Positions 34,995 through 46,489 are shown, counted from the stretch's first letter. The stretch is DNA of 64,000 nucleotides from Spirometra erinaceieuropaei (GCA_902702965.1 CACRXP010000015.1:119402-183401), one strand, 5' to 3'. Made by a program: numbers and translations. The notes: generated by a model not told the origin, from the letters alone.

Positions 34995-36297
34995 ATTGAA
35001 AAATCTTTCCATTTTTGCATCCCACATGATAAGAAATTAACAACAAAAAATGAACGAATCAAACCTATTTTATTATTAGACGACTAAGTAATTATTGGGC
35101 CACCCTATACTAGAACAGCCGAATCATCACCGGCACAATTTCGCATATCCCGCGCCCTGGTGGCCGTTTAGTTTATTTACAAATGTGCTTTCTTTTGGTT
35201 GGCGAAATGCGCAAATGGTGATTAACTGTTTCATTGAAAGGAGATTCTCCGTCCGTTAAATATTTTAGGAGACGCCAGTTTGTCAATACTTGGACTTCCA
35301 AACGTCAACACTTTAGCCAGACTTGAATTAAAGTTTTCACAGACGGAAAACCTTCAGCGGACGTATTAGCAACTGTTGGCCTCAGACGAGTGGTCATTGT
35401 GGGTAGTGAAGAAAAATCAATAGACCAGAAAAAGTCAGTTGCAAACTGACTATTCAATCCTAATATGGGAATTTTCGCGGAACAGAGACGGCCCAAAGAT
35501 CCCTCGGTGTTAAAGGAACTCAATGGACTCCTGAAGTTTGAGACCAGAAAAACCTGAAAACCCCCGGGACATGAAGGCATCCAATAAAAAGCTTCGTCAA
35601 CCTTCGTTTAAATGTTTAGCAGTTATAATTTGGTAGACGAAATATTCTACCAGTAAATGGGCGGAGCGCGGCATACTCTAGTCTCAAAGTGACCTTTTGT
35701 CTTTGTTCACCGGCATTTTGGAGCCTTCTGAACAAAACTGCATTTATAGGTGACTGGGTCACAATTGCTGTCGTCTGAAAGACTAAAACAGATGGTTTTC
35801 CTGTTGAATAACACATTCCGATAGTAAATACCGAGAAGTTCAGTAACCGTTATAAATATGAAATGTCGATTCATGGTTAATGAGTGGTCCTGAAATCTAC
35901 AAGTGCGCTCTTCAAAACTCATTGCACCAATTGGCAAGCCGGACGACATTTATGCCTCTTTAATCCTCAATTTAGTTCTGGGAGAGAAGAGGCGTCCATG
36001 TCAAAGGACAGGTGTAGCTGTAAGACAAGGGGACCGATTGGCAGTAATAGAAGTATGAGAGGTGCCGGTTCCCAGAATTTGTGAAAAAGACATCTAATAA
36101 AGTGTGGCAAAGGTGGTCATACGCACTCCTGTGATTCCAGCGCAGTCCACTTCTTCGACCCCTTCTGTTCCACTTTCAGGGCCACATTTATAGAAACTGG
36201 CTTCTTCAAGAGACGATTGCTGTCGCGAGGCAGGATTAACACTCGTAATTCTGTTTTCGTTCTTGTCAGTAAAAATACTTCGACCGTTCAAAAATCC
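34995..36297. other. Unassigned sequence with minus-strand open frames
   Basis: Frames at 35305-35580, 35707-35949 and 36094-36291 (all minus, 65-91 codons) lie in line with the candidate at 36298-36546 and are free of the window's repeats. No domain was recognised and no convincing splice sites could be assigned. They may be accidental. Confidence 0.3.
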
Positions 36298-36546
36298 CTA
36301 AAGCAAACCCTCGCAACTCTGGTTTAGGGTCACTTTAAAAGGAGTATTGTCTAACGTCCGAGTGGTAGATCTCAACTCTTCCACACGATTCACGAGCAGA
36401 TCTTCAGTTTCTTGAGTACTTGAGAACATCTGCAATGCTAGCAACTTGGATGACAAGTCTGCATTAACTTTTCGTAAAACTTGAACTCTAGGAATTGGTT
36501 TGCGATCAGGAAACATGCGTTTGACGCATTTCCTTTTTCTTCCCAC
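36298..36546 (-). CDS. Candidate coding exon, unknown product (weak)
   Basis: An 82-codon minus-strand frame that I do not recognise. The first ~20 residues are very basic (RKRKCVKR, RKP). The middle (VLRKVNADLSSKLLALQMF, then LLVNRVEELRS) has hydrophobic residues at spacings compatible with a short coiled coil. A second overlapping frame (36438-36626) lies upstream. The region is not part of any repeat family found here, which is the main reason to list it. There is no assigned start context, splice site or homologue. Chance openness is a real alternative. Confidence 0.2.
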   Translation of the reverse strand: MGRKRKCVKRMFPDRKPIPRVQVLRKVNADLSSKLLALQMFSSTQETEDLLVNRVEELRSTTRTLDNTPFKVTLNQSCEGLL

Positions 36547-36689
36547 GGAAGGCTCGTACTTCCCAACACTTCGTTATCTACCGTCTGCCGGAATGAGCAT
36601 AAAATTCTCATAAACTTTATAGGCAAAATTTTCGGATGCCGGCCAGAAAGAACTTAGCACTCAGATATTTCTTCCAGCCTCACTTGAAA

Positions 36690-37025
36690 TGGCTATTCCA
36701 GTCTCTCTTGTCTTTGTCGGTAATGCTATTCTGCCTACATCATGCGCTGATCTGCGGCTACTGTTTGGGCTCTTTAGAGAGCCCGAAGGCACGACGGAAC
36801 GAACGAGTTCTGTAAAAACGATCGGCGAAAGCCCCTCTACCATTGAATATTACCGATCGCAACCGACAGGCCAAAGAGCCCGTGGCTCAGTGGTTAAGGA
36901 CGTTGGACTTCTAACCAACAGGTCACGATATCGAGTCCCATGTATACCACACTTAGGTGTTGGGTATGATTGGCTGACGACGGCTAGTAAGCCAGAAGTG
37001 GTCATTCCAGTCTTCCGAATCCATA
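36690..37025 (+). mobile_element. tRNA-derived SINE (copy 3) with upstream region
   Basis: The order is core end (CCAGTCTCTCTTGTCTTTGTCGG, 36698-36721), upstream region (AAGGCACGACGGAACGAACGAG, 36787-36808; AAACGATCGGCG), tRNA-like head (GCCCGTGGCTCAGTGGTTAAG, 36880-36900, and GTTGGACTTCTAACCAAC), a degraded B box (ATATCGAGTCCC), and the core (GTTGGGTATGATTGGCTGACGACGGC, 36958-36985; GGTCATTCCAGTC). The head pairs like a tRNA anticodon arm. The arrangement suggests a dimer or a unit whose start is the upstream region. Confidence 0.8.
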
Positions 37026-37284
37026 TCCCGACACAGTCGGACTTGTGAAGAAGGAGATACGATCGCTGGGACAAGAGCCCGAAGTTTTGGATTCCCGCTC
37101 GAACCCATCATCAGCGACAGTAGCAGATATAGTAGAATTTAGTATACATGACCGACAGAACCATCTATTAATATGAAAATTTAGATTTCATAATTGGGCC
37201 ATGTATACATGGTTTATAAAGAGTAATAAAAAAGCTAACATACTTATTAACCCTTCAATAAAATGGAGTAAATTGCAGCGTACC

Positions 37285-37430
37285 AGACAATGGGCCCGTG
37301 ACTCAGTAGATGACAAAAAAACACTGGTTAGAACCTCAGGAACTGCAAACCTGGGGTCGGGTAAGGCTGCCTAACGAGGGCTAATAAGGTAAAGATGGCA
37401 AGCCCACTCTTCTTGGCTTTTATCGGTACT
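37285..37430 (+). mobile_element. tRNA-derived SINE (copy 4), diverged
   Basis: ACAATGGGCCCGTGACTCAGTAG (A-box-like) is followed by a degraded B box (GGTTAGAACCTC) and the core GGGGTCGGGTAAGGCTGCC ... GGGCTAATAAGG ... CTTCTTGGCTTTTATCGGT. All elements are recognisable but more diverged than in copies 2 and 3. Confidence 0.7.
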
Positions 37431-37689
37431 CATCCGTCTGTGAACATTTTGTTGCATGCTGATGTGTGTGAGGGCTCTGGATTGAATCCAAAATCGTAAT
37501 GGAAGGAACATGTTCCGCAACCTGAATGTTGAATGCACCTCCACTACAATACATGCATCTACATGCATACATATATTCACTCGGGAATGGGCGCACACCA
37601 ATTCATTGGCTTCACGAAGCAAACAGACTGAATGAAGGCAGAAGAAGCCCGAAACCGTGCTATATCAATCTACCCACATTCTCTGTCGT

Positions 37690-37870
37690 CCCTCCTCGCT
37701 GCTATATAGGCAGTATGTTATTACCCTGTCTTTTTCGGTAATAACATACTGTCTATATCATGCGCCGCTGTGCGGCTGCCGGTTGAGCTCAAGAGAGAAC
37801 CCGTAAGGCACAACGGAACGAGTGAGTTCCGTAAGAACGATCGGTGAGCGCCCCCTACCATTATGCATGT
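37690..37870 (+). repeat. SINE upstream region with a 23-bp hairpin
   Basis: CTATATAGGCAGTATGTTATTACC (37703-37725) pairs with GGTAATAACATACTGTCTATAT (37737-37759) around a CTGTCTTTTTC loop, which itself resembles the SINE core end CTTTGTCGG. The SINE upstream segment AAGGCACAACGGAACGAGTGAGTTCCGT and CGATCGGTGAGCGCCCCCTACCATTAT follows. The junction looks like a small fold-back produced during insertion. Confidence 0.7.
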
Positions 37871-40600
37871 ATACATAGTCCCGTAACACTGTTAATGAGT
37901 GTCCCTAAACTAACATATATCTGTTGTAGAGGGCGCTCATCGATCGCGTTACGGAATCCATATGAAGCAAAGATATGACCCAGAAATCTTGCTGAAAAAC
38001 CCAGGATGTCACTACTATTCATCTTCTTTTGCCAAAATGTTGGTCATAAGTGTCACTGGGCGACTCGCCCATTGCCCTATCTCATCGCACAGTCCACGAA
38101 CAAATTTCAGTGTTTTGTGAACGGGACAAGGTCAACAGCTCAAATGCCTGAGTAGCTTAAAGTCACGGCCTTTTAACAACTCGACTGAAAGTTCAGATGG
38201 ACGCAGGCAGCGTTCCCAGTTTAAAGTTCAGGTTGCTCAGTTTTAACACCGTCCCCGTTTCCTCTCTCTGCTAAGCAGCCATCAACAGTGGTCTGGCAGA
38301 TAAGTCAGTGTCACACAGAAGAATGAAATAACGGGAGAAGGAAAGCTCGCGAGAGCTACTGATCAGCCCTACAAACTTCCTTCCTCATGCTCTTCCTCAC
38401 CTAGGATTTTGAGGCACGCCCATGCGATTGCCCTCCCCCCCCCCCTTTCTTTTTTCATTCTCTAGAAGAACGCGTATGACAGCCAACTACGCCTTGCCAA
38501 CGATTCCCAGCCTGCCTACGCCATGACGTCTGAGTGCGCACGCTGTGCCCTCGAACTGGACTGAGTAGATGGATGTGTGAGGGGGGAGGAGATCAATAAA
38601 TCAGCCAAATGCCTAGCGCTGTTTCGAACGTAGTCTCAGGCGGCTGCGGCGCCATCCGGGAAAACGAGGAAAATGCAGGTTGAGAGCGAACTCAACCTGG
38701 TTTTTTTGAGGGGCAGGGACGCAGACGGCCACGCATACGTACGCACGAGTGCCTGATGAGACCACTATTTGCCCACGGCTTCAACTTACTCTTGTGCCTC
38801 AATCCTGGCGCATCTTTCAGCGGAATCCGAGCTGATATTTTTGTTCGTCGTCCTCTTTTGACTCTTTTCTTATTTGGCGTTCAAAGCTAACTATTACTGT
38901 GTCATTTAGGGGTTTTTTCTTACCCGCATTGTATTAATTTATTGTTCTGATTACTAGCTACACTCGCCTATAGTGTTCAGTTTTATTCTGCACTTTTAAT
39001 TACCACACGACGTGCTCTAGGTCCATCTATCGACAGGTTTTATCCCATCGCCTAGGTTGTCGATGTAGATGGTTTCTGAGCAGTAAACCTGTAAATATGG
39101 TGTTTCCTGCAACGAATCTTTAAAATAACTGTCAGTCCGTTTTCACCAAAATCCATGTTCGAACCGCTTTTCTTTCTTGACGGAGTAAAATAAGACTATG
39201 CTTCTCTACTTTTCGAAAAATCAGGGTGATTGTACACTGCTGTCCAGGCGGAGGACTCGCTATTACCTTCAGTCAGGGCTGTTGCCGTCACTGCGGGGCA
39301 ACAGTTCCCCTATTAGGCCGATTTTATCGCAAACGTATGTTAGAAAAGCCTCTGAATAGTGTATCTATTCATGTTAAATCTATCCTCTGCTGCATCTCCA
39401 TGAGAAATTCTATTTAACTGAAGTAAATAGCATATTATCTCTGCTAGTAAGCCAACTTCCAGCCCGCACATTGCGCAGTTCATACGAAAACCCTACCATG
39501 ATACTGTTTTCGGGCTTGGCGATTAACGGAGGAAATGGGGAAGACGAAAGCAAAAGAAATGGAAGCTGAATAGGGGAAGGAAACTGGTTGGCGAGGAAGG
39601 AAAGAAGAAATGAAAGGAAAGGGGGTGATATAAATAGCGCAAAACACGACTGGTAAAACTGCATAATGGAGATGATAAGGGAAGGGGGTTCAAGAAGACG
39701 TATATCTGAGGACAATGGGTAATTTAGCTTCCTCTACTGACAGTTTTTTTCTAAATAAAACAACAAATTACGAGTTTTCCGTCTGCTAGCATTGACTTCA
39801 TACATACTTGTAGGGTTTATTATGGTCTTCGAGCCTAACTAGATGAATGCGACGAAAGAGGATTGCCCCATACGGTCTCTAGCTCAGCCCGGTATAAGGC
39901 TCATCTACTCAAAGCGACGGGAAACTAAAAGACGCCTTCCTTTCGAACCTATTAACACTGGTACCTGTTCTGAAGTACTACACGAAGCCATACTCCGACT
40001 TCGCATTGGCAACGTCGGGCATTGAATTTCGTACATGTCAATTCAGGCTACTAATATTTATAAGTACAAACAGTGTGTGTGATGGACGTCACGTCGCCTG
40101 CTTGAGCGAACCCTACAAAGCATGTCTGTAGCTGGCAGCAGCTACAGGTCTGTATGCATACGAACGATTGGTATTGTGTACGAGTGGAGAGCTGTGGCTT
40201 TCATCATGTGCATAACGCCTAAGTTGAAAAATTAAGAGACTCTCACGTCGTGAATCTATACTTAAATATTTTGACTCCAGGTTATTGTCCCAGACGACTT
40301 CATAGTAAACTCCAAATTCCTGACCGGAGTCACTTGACACCCTTTGTCTAGCGCAAGGATAACTGAGGTCAGTTGATCTATTCTATTTGAATCGCTTAGA
40401 AGGTTTTTCTCCGGTTAGCGCTAGTCTTATTTTCGGCGATTATTGTCAGAATTAATTGTCGAAATGAGTGTTTTGGGTAAGCGCACGGAAAGCTCGATTT
40501 CCTGTAGGTTGCCGTTACGGGAGAGAGGATAAAGGGAAGATGAACAGCACTCGTTGTAAACGTAAACCGATCGAACAACGCAGTGCATTTGTTGTCCTTC
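37871..40600. other. Unassigned sequence, no recognised gene
   Basis: A poly-C run lies at 38435-38445. A short inverse of the SINE upstream end (GGGCGCTCATCGATCG, 37929-37945) occurs at the left. The 101-codon minus frame 39410-39715 is a purine-strand effect. Nothing else was recognised. Confidence 0.35.
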
Positions 40601-40609
40601 TCTCAGCTT

Positions 40610-40950
40610 GAAATACTACCCAACCAACACACTGACACCGGGCTGAGCAATGTGTAGGGTTCACCGGATCGGAGGAATACAACGGCTGACGTTTCGGAGG
40701 GCTTGGCCGACTCTCCATTATCAAAGCGTTTTATGCGAAAAATTGTCCAGAATTTAAAAAAAAAATAGCCGAATTAGTTGACCTTGGGCTGATCGATTCT
40801 TTTCTCCTCCTTCACCGCCTTGGCCCTCTGGTTGTTGTTTGTGGATCCTGGTGGTCACCTGCGTTGTGCGTCGCCACCTCAATGGGGTTCGGTTGCATTT
40901 GTACACCCATTTAGGGTAAATTAGTCGATGGGCCGCGCTCATTCGGTATG
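40610..40950. other. Penelope-like element flank and inserted sequence
   Basis: GCTGAGCAATGTGTAGGGTTCACCGG (40643-40668) is the reverse complement of 41812-41836, so it belongs to the outer edge of the inverted Penelope structure. From about 40700 to 40950 the left side has extra sequence with no counterpart on the right, including an A-run at 40757-40766. Confidence 0.5.
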
Positions 40951-41470
40951 TTTAAGCTCGGCGTGACCGTCTTGTCCTGGTCATGGCGTATGTACTGACG
41001 TAGGACTTTATAGGTTGTGGAAGATTTACATGCTTGTTGATGGAGTTAGCGTCTGCGTACTAAGCTTCAATTGTAAGGCGTTCTATACTTGAGGTGCCTC
41101 GGCATAAGACGGTTGTTCCTCGAAAGTAAAAACGGTGGCCAGTTTCTCCGGTGTGAGTTTCAAGCTGTGAGTCCGGGTCTAGTGTCTGAGTGGGCAGTTC
41201 GTACTCATATAGACGGGTCTGCTATTTCCACCCGGTTTCCCCAACGTAATTGCAGTCTGCATCGATACAACGCATTTGATAGACAACCGCTGAGGTTTGA
41301 GTGGGTGGCAGTGTGTCTTGGGGTTGCATCAAACGGCGACGAATTGTTGCATGGATTGATGTGTAATATCCAATCTGGCGGGTTGTAATAGTGGTCAAAC
41401 CGCCTCGGAGACTACTTTAATGCAAGGAACTGCTTTCAGACTTCGGGTGGCTGTTTTTGTGACCGTCGTC
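40951..41470 (-). pseudogene. Penelope-like element, GIY-YIG endonuclease domain
   Basis: Penelope-like elements encode a reverse transcriptase followed by a GIY-YIG nuclease. Read on the minus strand, the frame gives LPPTQTSAVVYQMRC, IDADCNYVGETG (41225-41300), a stop in place of a residue after WK, then QTRLYEYEL, ETHTGETGHRFYFRGTTVLCRG and ERLTIEA before another stop. VYQ and YVGETG correspond to the two signature segments of the GIY-YIG fold. The C-terminal part (INKHVNLPQP, SYAMTRTRR-like) runs to about 40955. The reverse transcriptase part is not present next to it. At least two stops make it non-functional. It is one arm of an inverted repeat with 41625-41790. Confidence 0.75.
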
Positions 41471-41624
41471 TGTTCACTCGACGTATGCTTGGCTTGGTAA
41501 AATATCGTGAGTGTCCATTGGCCTGAAATAGGTCATGAAGTTATTGTCGTTCAGCTCTGTTGTCGGCCGGTATGCTGCAGTGTGTTTCACATTTTTTAGT
41601 AGAGTACGGACACAATTTTGCCTT

Positions 41625-41850
41625 TCAAGGAACAACCGTCTTAAGCCGAGGCACTTCAAGTATAGAACGCCTTACAATTGAAACTTAGTACGCAGACGCT
41701 AACTCCATCAACAAGCATGTAAATCTTCCACAGCCCATAAGGTCCTACGTAAGTACATACGCCATGACCAGGACAAGACGTTCACGCGGAGCTGACCAAG
41801 CCTTCCTATTCGGTGAACCCTACACATTGCTCAGATTATCAACGCGGAGC
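41625..41850 (+). repeat. Inverted partial copy of the same Penelope-like 3' end
   Basis: GGAACAACCGTCTTAAGCCGAGGCACTTCAAG and onward is the reverse complement of 40955-41125 over ~165 bp with scattered mismatches. It then continues into the edge sequence shared with 40643-40668. The two arms are ~500 bp apart. Penelope-like elements are known for partial copies in tandem or inverted arrangement. Confidence 0.75.
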
Positions 41851-43983
41851 TCTCATGTTTGCTAACTTGATATCAGTCTATCATGTTACTGTCCATTATG
41901 AGTTATTTATTTAAAACTAGTTGGCACCAGTCTCCACTCTGATCGAGATTCAATACAGCATTTTATTGACTGACCTAATAATTTTGTAAGTACGCTTTCG
42001 GGAATCGGCCTCCACATCTCACTATCAACTACCACAGTTATTTCAAACGTTGTCGGCGATAATCTCGTCCTTTACGTCTGAAAGCATAAAAATCCCAATA
42101 AGATAAAACAGACCCCCTAAATTCCCTCGGTGGACATCAGAAACACTGCTATAAATGAAAGAACGCGTCACAGAAAGTTGGAAGATTGCATCTATGTTCG
42201 CGAATCAACACTCTCAACGAGAGTTACTTTTGAATGCCTACCCACATTTAGAGTTATAATGAGATCGAGGGAACATAACATTTCTTGATTACCGCTGCCT
42301 GCAAAACGAGGTCGATCGCAATGCCTACGGAAACTTTAAAAATGAAGGTAAAGCAGCCGAATCAATACATCCAAAACTTCATTTTGGAAGGCGTCAAACA
42401 TTTATGGACTAGACATCATAGCACTACTTTGATGCAGGACTGCTGAAATATTTTGTGTCCGGCGCTGAGATAGACTGTAATTTCTAACCATAGAAGAGTT
42501 GCGAGTGGAATGATCAGCAGACGTTTCTACCATCACTAAGTTCTTCAGGAGCTGGTTTAAAACGCTATTTTTGCTTTGCGATGTCTCCGCCTTTTGCATC
42601 TTGATCTCTCGCTAAGAGTTCGTTGCCTAAAACTTGCCGCGAATTCTTTGCGGGGCTGCAAATGTACAAATGAAATGGTCCCAGAAACACAGTATGCGGT
42701 TTTCAAGTGTGTTTAGATACATATATAAGAGCATAAGAAATCGCCACATGCTCAAGGCAATACGTTCAAATAATGCTTTTCATCCCCATCACACCAGCGC
42801 TGAACTACCGAACCTTGCATTCTATCCCCTTCAGTTTGCACACGCGGTATTACCTTTTCCAATTTTTTTTACCTTGGAGCTCCGGCAGTGTGACATGGAC
42901 CATGCCGGAGAACATAACCTATCCCCATGAGAAGGACAAAACTGTTATTTACGTGTCTAGATTTATGTTGCTCAAGTTTCTAAAGTGGTCGCTCCATCGT
43001 CTTCTCCCCGATCACCTTTAAATCTTTATGCACTAGGTGACGTTCTCGAAGTGAAGGCCATGCCCACTTTTGACAAGTACTGTCACATCAGAAGATTATG
43101 CTGGGTTTTACTGTCTGCGCTTACGAAATTCCTTTTACAAATTTAGGCTGTTAAAACTTCCAAAAATATGCAGGTATCCCAACGCCTTAAAGCCGCCCTG
43201 CTCAAGGTATTGGTAGGCTGCGAGTGGCAGCACAGAAACTGGTAACTTACACGACCACCTGAGGAGAACTTAGGATCTGATGGAGGGATTAAAACTTGTG
43301 ACTCCGGCTAGAATTCAATCGGCCAGCATCTCGATCGTCCATCTGTGCACACCACCTGCAATTTCGAGTAATTGGGACACTCCGTGACGCCTCCTTTTTT
43401 GCTGATTTTGTCTCTGCGATTCTACGATATCAACTGAATGACTCAGTGTATTCCTATCAAATCTGACCCCTTTCCGATTACATATTTACGCTTTTTTCCC
43501 GATTTTTGGGAACAAATCTGAGACGAAAACGGACTTAAGAGTTAGACGACGAAGTACTTTGCCCGCCCGTTGCAGACGTTCATGCTATAATCCATGTGGA
43601 TAAAAATGGTCATACTGGACCCCAACACAGGCAATAGAGAAAGGTCATGTCATTTCCCCCAGAAGCATCAGCTCGCCGGTAGTGTTTAAACTGTTTTTTA
43701 TTCTTGTAAATAGGCCTTATGAACCTGGAAATGCGCAGACGGAGACATATTCGGTTTCAGGACAGCCGTTGCTAACACTGGGCTCCTACGCCTTCATAAT
43801 AATCCTTGCAGGCATACAATAACTCTATGAAACATCATACAGCTAAGTCGGTCAAGAAGTCGGTCAAGTCGGAGTCATAAAGTTACTAAACAAGTTGTTG
43901 CCAGGAGTCGCACTGAAGTTTGTAGAACGCACTGGTGAGCTTAACGCTGTGATCGCATGGTCAGTTTGACCGTCACAAGCGTC
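41851..43983. other. Unassigned sequence
   Basis: Frames up to 98 codons (42634-42930 plus) without recognised features. A short direct repeat AGTCGGTCAAG occurs twice at 43851-43872. No shared repeat was found. Confidence 0.35.
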
Positions 43984-43985
43984 TA

Positions 43986-44343
43986 CAGTACGTGACCTAT
44001 CTCATGAAATCTGATAATGGAAACTGATGAGAGAACTTCTGGACGTCTTTAGCGTTGCGCATTTTGTCCGCTCATCCACATCCTTTTCTTTCCCCATATG
44101 TCTATAGACGAAGTTTACTAAATTACAGCCATTTCTGACGTTTTCGGGATATCGCGCTTTTCTAAAAAAATCAGCATTTTTAAACAACGCAACACTGCCT
44201 TAAATATTTCTTTTGCGTTTCTAATTTTTTTGAACGTGTACTTACTTAACATAAACATTGGACTCATGAAATGTTTTCGGTTTGCGAGAGATTGGCAATC
44301 ATTAGTAAATTTTGACACATTTCATGAGTTATGTCACTAACTG
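43986..44343. mobile_element. Short fold-back element related to families A/B (358 bp)
   Basis: CAGTACGTGACCTATCTCATGAAAT after TA (43984-43985) and ATTTCATGAGTTATGTCACTAACTG before TA (44344-44345). The termini are closer to family B (GTGACC) while the next bases (CTCATGAAAT) are as in family A. The interior does not follow either family's block order. No coding capacity. Confidence 0.7.
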
Positions 44344-44345
44344 TA

Positions 44346-45612
44346 TGTACACCGCCTAACCCACAAAGTACTGGACGTGAATTAGTTTATGGTGAGACGG
44401 ACTTGCTCAGCGCCAGTCGCACATTCTCCTCACTCATCCACCTTGCTTCCGTGACAGGGCGATATCAAGACTATAGGGGGGGAGGGGGGGAGCGTGGACT
44501 CCGGCGCATTGACAGGCAAAGTTAAGCAGCCCGTATGCGAGTTTCACGAACGAGCTGAGACCCCAGCGGATGTACCGGGTTTTTATGCGCATAATTCGGA
44601 TCTCACATGAGTGAGAATGCCACATAGGCCACAGTGGAGAGAGGCTGTAGTAGTCTGAATACTATGTCTGAAAATAACCCAGTTGTGTCTTTTCTTGGCG
44701 GCCTTCGAAGCTACGTCTCGTAACGCGTTGTGTTAGACTCAAGCGTGACAGATTTATTTCAGCGAGGAATGTTCCGACGTGCCGTGAGGATAAGGTCCAT
44801 AGTGTAGTGTTCCAGTCTGTCAACCAACTGGTCATTAGATTGGGCGCAGTGGCTGACGAGTGTGAAGCCATACGTGTGAATGACAGTAGTAAGTGGATCG
44901 CAAAGATTCCGCGGAACCCGATAACCGCATGCCATGAACCAGTATGACTCCCGTTTTGGTCCGGTGCGTCTACAAGGCAGTCTGTTGCGGGGGTCAAGTG
45001 TTTGCACTACTACCAAAAGCATGTCCCGGTCTTCGGCTGGTAACTGCATTCGAACTAAGCTAGTTTACTTGCACTAGAATAGGCCGGAGTATATCCACCT
45101 GCACCTAACGACTACTGACTGCAAAGGGGTGATATAGAAATCACCTAAACTATGGAGACTCAGCAGAGGCATTCTACAACTCTGATCAACTCGTGGAAAT
45201 TGGAATCGTTTTAGGCTCTACGACAAAACGCGATAGCCTCAAAAGAAGGAGTCTTTTGTTGAACAGTGCATCAAAATCACAAATGGCAGGGATTTGTTCA
45301 GAAGAAAGAATGCACTCAGAGGGTATAAACGAGGGTTCGCATTAAATCCGAGTTGGCGTACAATTGGTCCGTTCAGAGGCAGACGAGAAGTAATTAAGAG
45401 TTGTGGCGTCGGTGAATATTTGTAGGCAGTGGTTCCTTTTACCGAATGTTCTCAATCTGTGAAACTGGAAAACAAACAGGTAGATGAAATTTGCCTGTCA
45501 TCACCACAAGCAAGAAGAAAGGAAACGCCTTAGTTGCGGGCAAGTAGGCATTCTGAGGGTTACCAGGTCGCACCCCGTTCCATCCCGAAATACTGGTGGG
45601 ATTGATTAAAAG
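44346..45612. other. Unassigned sequence with overlapping minus frames
   Basis: A G-rich tract lies at 44477-44490. Two overlapping minus-strand frames (44662-44997 and 44759-45049, 96-111 codons) have no recognised domain. No repeat partner elsewhere in the window. Confidence 0.35.
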
Positions 45613-45968
45613 TGTGCAATGATTTACCGTACTAACAACACAGGTATTAACTAAAATCCCAGACACGCGTGTTTCGCCGATCTTATGTCGCTGCCTGACG
45701 CCGCTGCGAGGGGTTCGGCTCGTCAGTGGGTCCCCCAGCTTTCCCCGTGTGCGTTCTGGTATATGAACTCCAGTTTCAACTTGCTTTGTTTAATTTCCGA
45801 GGAAATTAATGCGCGAACTTGGAATAAATCTTTCGAAACGGGCTGGGGGACCCACTGACGAGCCGAATCCCTCGCAGCTGCGTCAGGCAGCGGAATAAGA
45901 TCGGCGAAACACGCGTGTCTGGGCTTTTAGCTAATACCTGTGTTGTTAGTACGGTAAATCTTTGCACA
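45613..45968. repeat. Inverted repeat with ~128-bp arms
   Basis: 45613-45740 (from TGTGCAATGATTTACCG to GGGTCCCCCAGC) is repeated as its reverse complement at 45841-45968, with only scattered differences over the full length. The 100-bp spacer contains the left end of family C copy 2. The arms share nothing with other families here. Confidence 0.85.
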
Positions 45969-46143
45969 GTTCTATACTACTGGCTGCCCGTTGGCGGTTT
46001 GTGAATATTAAGCGGTTATTCCGCAGTAGCTGATGGATTTCAGCTCAAATATTCATATCAAAATTTGGAGCGTGCCTGAAAAGGCCCGTTTCGAAAGATT
46101 TACTCCAAGTTCGCGCATTAATTTCCTCGGAAATTAAACAAGG
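45786..46143. mobile_element. Fold-back element family C (copy 2), interior replaced
   Basis: Left end TTTGTTTAATTTCCGAGGAAATT with CGCGAACTTGGAATAAATC (45786-45840) is the reverse complement of the right end (46085-46143). The part 45969-46084 (TACTACTGGCTGCC, GCTGATGGATTTCAGC) matches 8948-9060 of copy 1. Between the left end and that part, 45841-45968 is the inverted copy of the sequence just outside the element. Confidence 0.75.
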
Positions 46144-46229
46144 TAAATTGATGAAAAGGTTACCATAAGCAAATAAGCCTTTGTTCGTGATGTAGGTGCA
46201 GTGGGTCACGTTAGGGCAAAGAGAGTAAT

Positions 46230-46400
46230 GACAAAAACAGGGGGAGGCGGGATGGACATTTCTGGCCTATTAACTGTCTCCAAGGAATTCTACCCAACCT
46301 GTGGTTAGGGAGGCCTGGGGTTCGAACTCGGGCTCTTTAATCGTCAAGCGTGACGTAGCCCAGCGCCCCACCATTAAGCCACGGATCTGTTGTCTCGTCA
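46230..46400 (-). mobile_element. tRNA-derived SINE (copy 5), diverged
   Basis: On the minus strand: AGATCCGTGGCTTAATGG (46391-46374, A-box-like), then GAGTTCGAACCCCAGG (B box, 46331-46316), then the core ACAGGTTGGGTAGAATTCC and TTAATAGGCCAGAAATG (46290-46255). A-box to B-box spacing is consistent with a tRNA origin. Confidence 0.75.
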
Positions 46401-46489
46401 CTTATGATGGGAAATATAAACTATGGTACATAGAGGTCCAACGATAAGGATTTATGGAGTGCTCATCCCGTAGTGCCTTGAGGCTCAAC

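Noticed and set aside
39870..39940. A-box-like TCTAGCTCAGCCCGG as a tRNA start
   Set aside because: No matching B box or cloverleaf could be formed.
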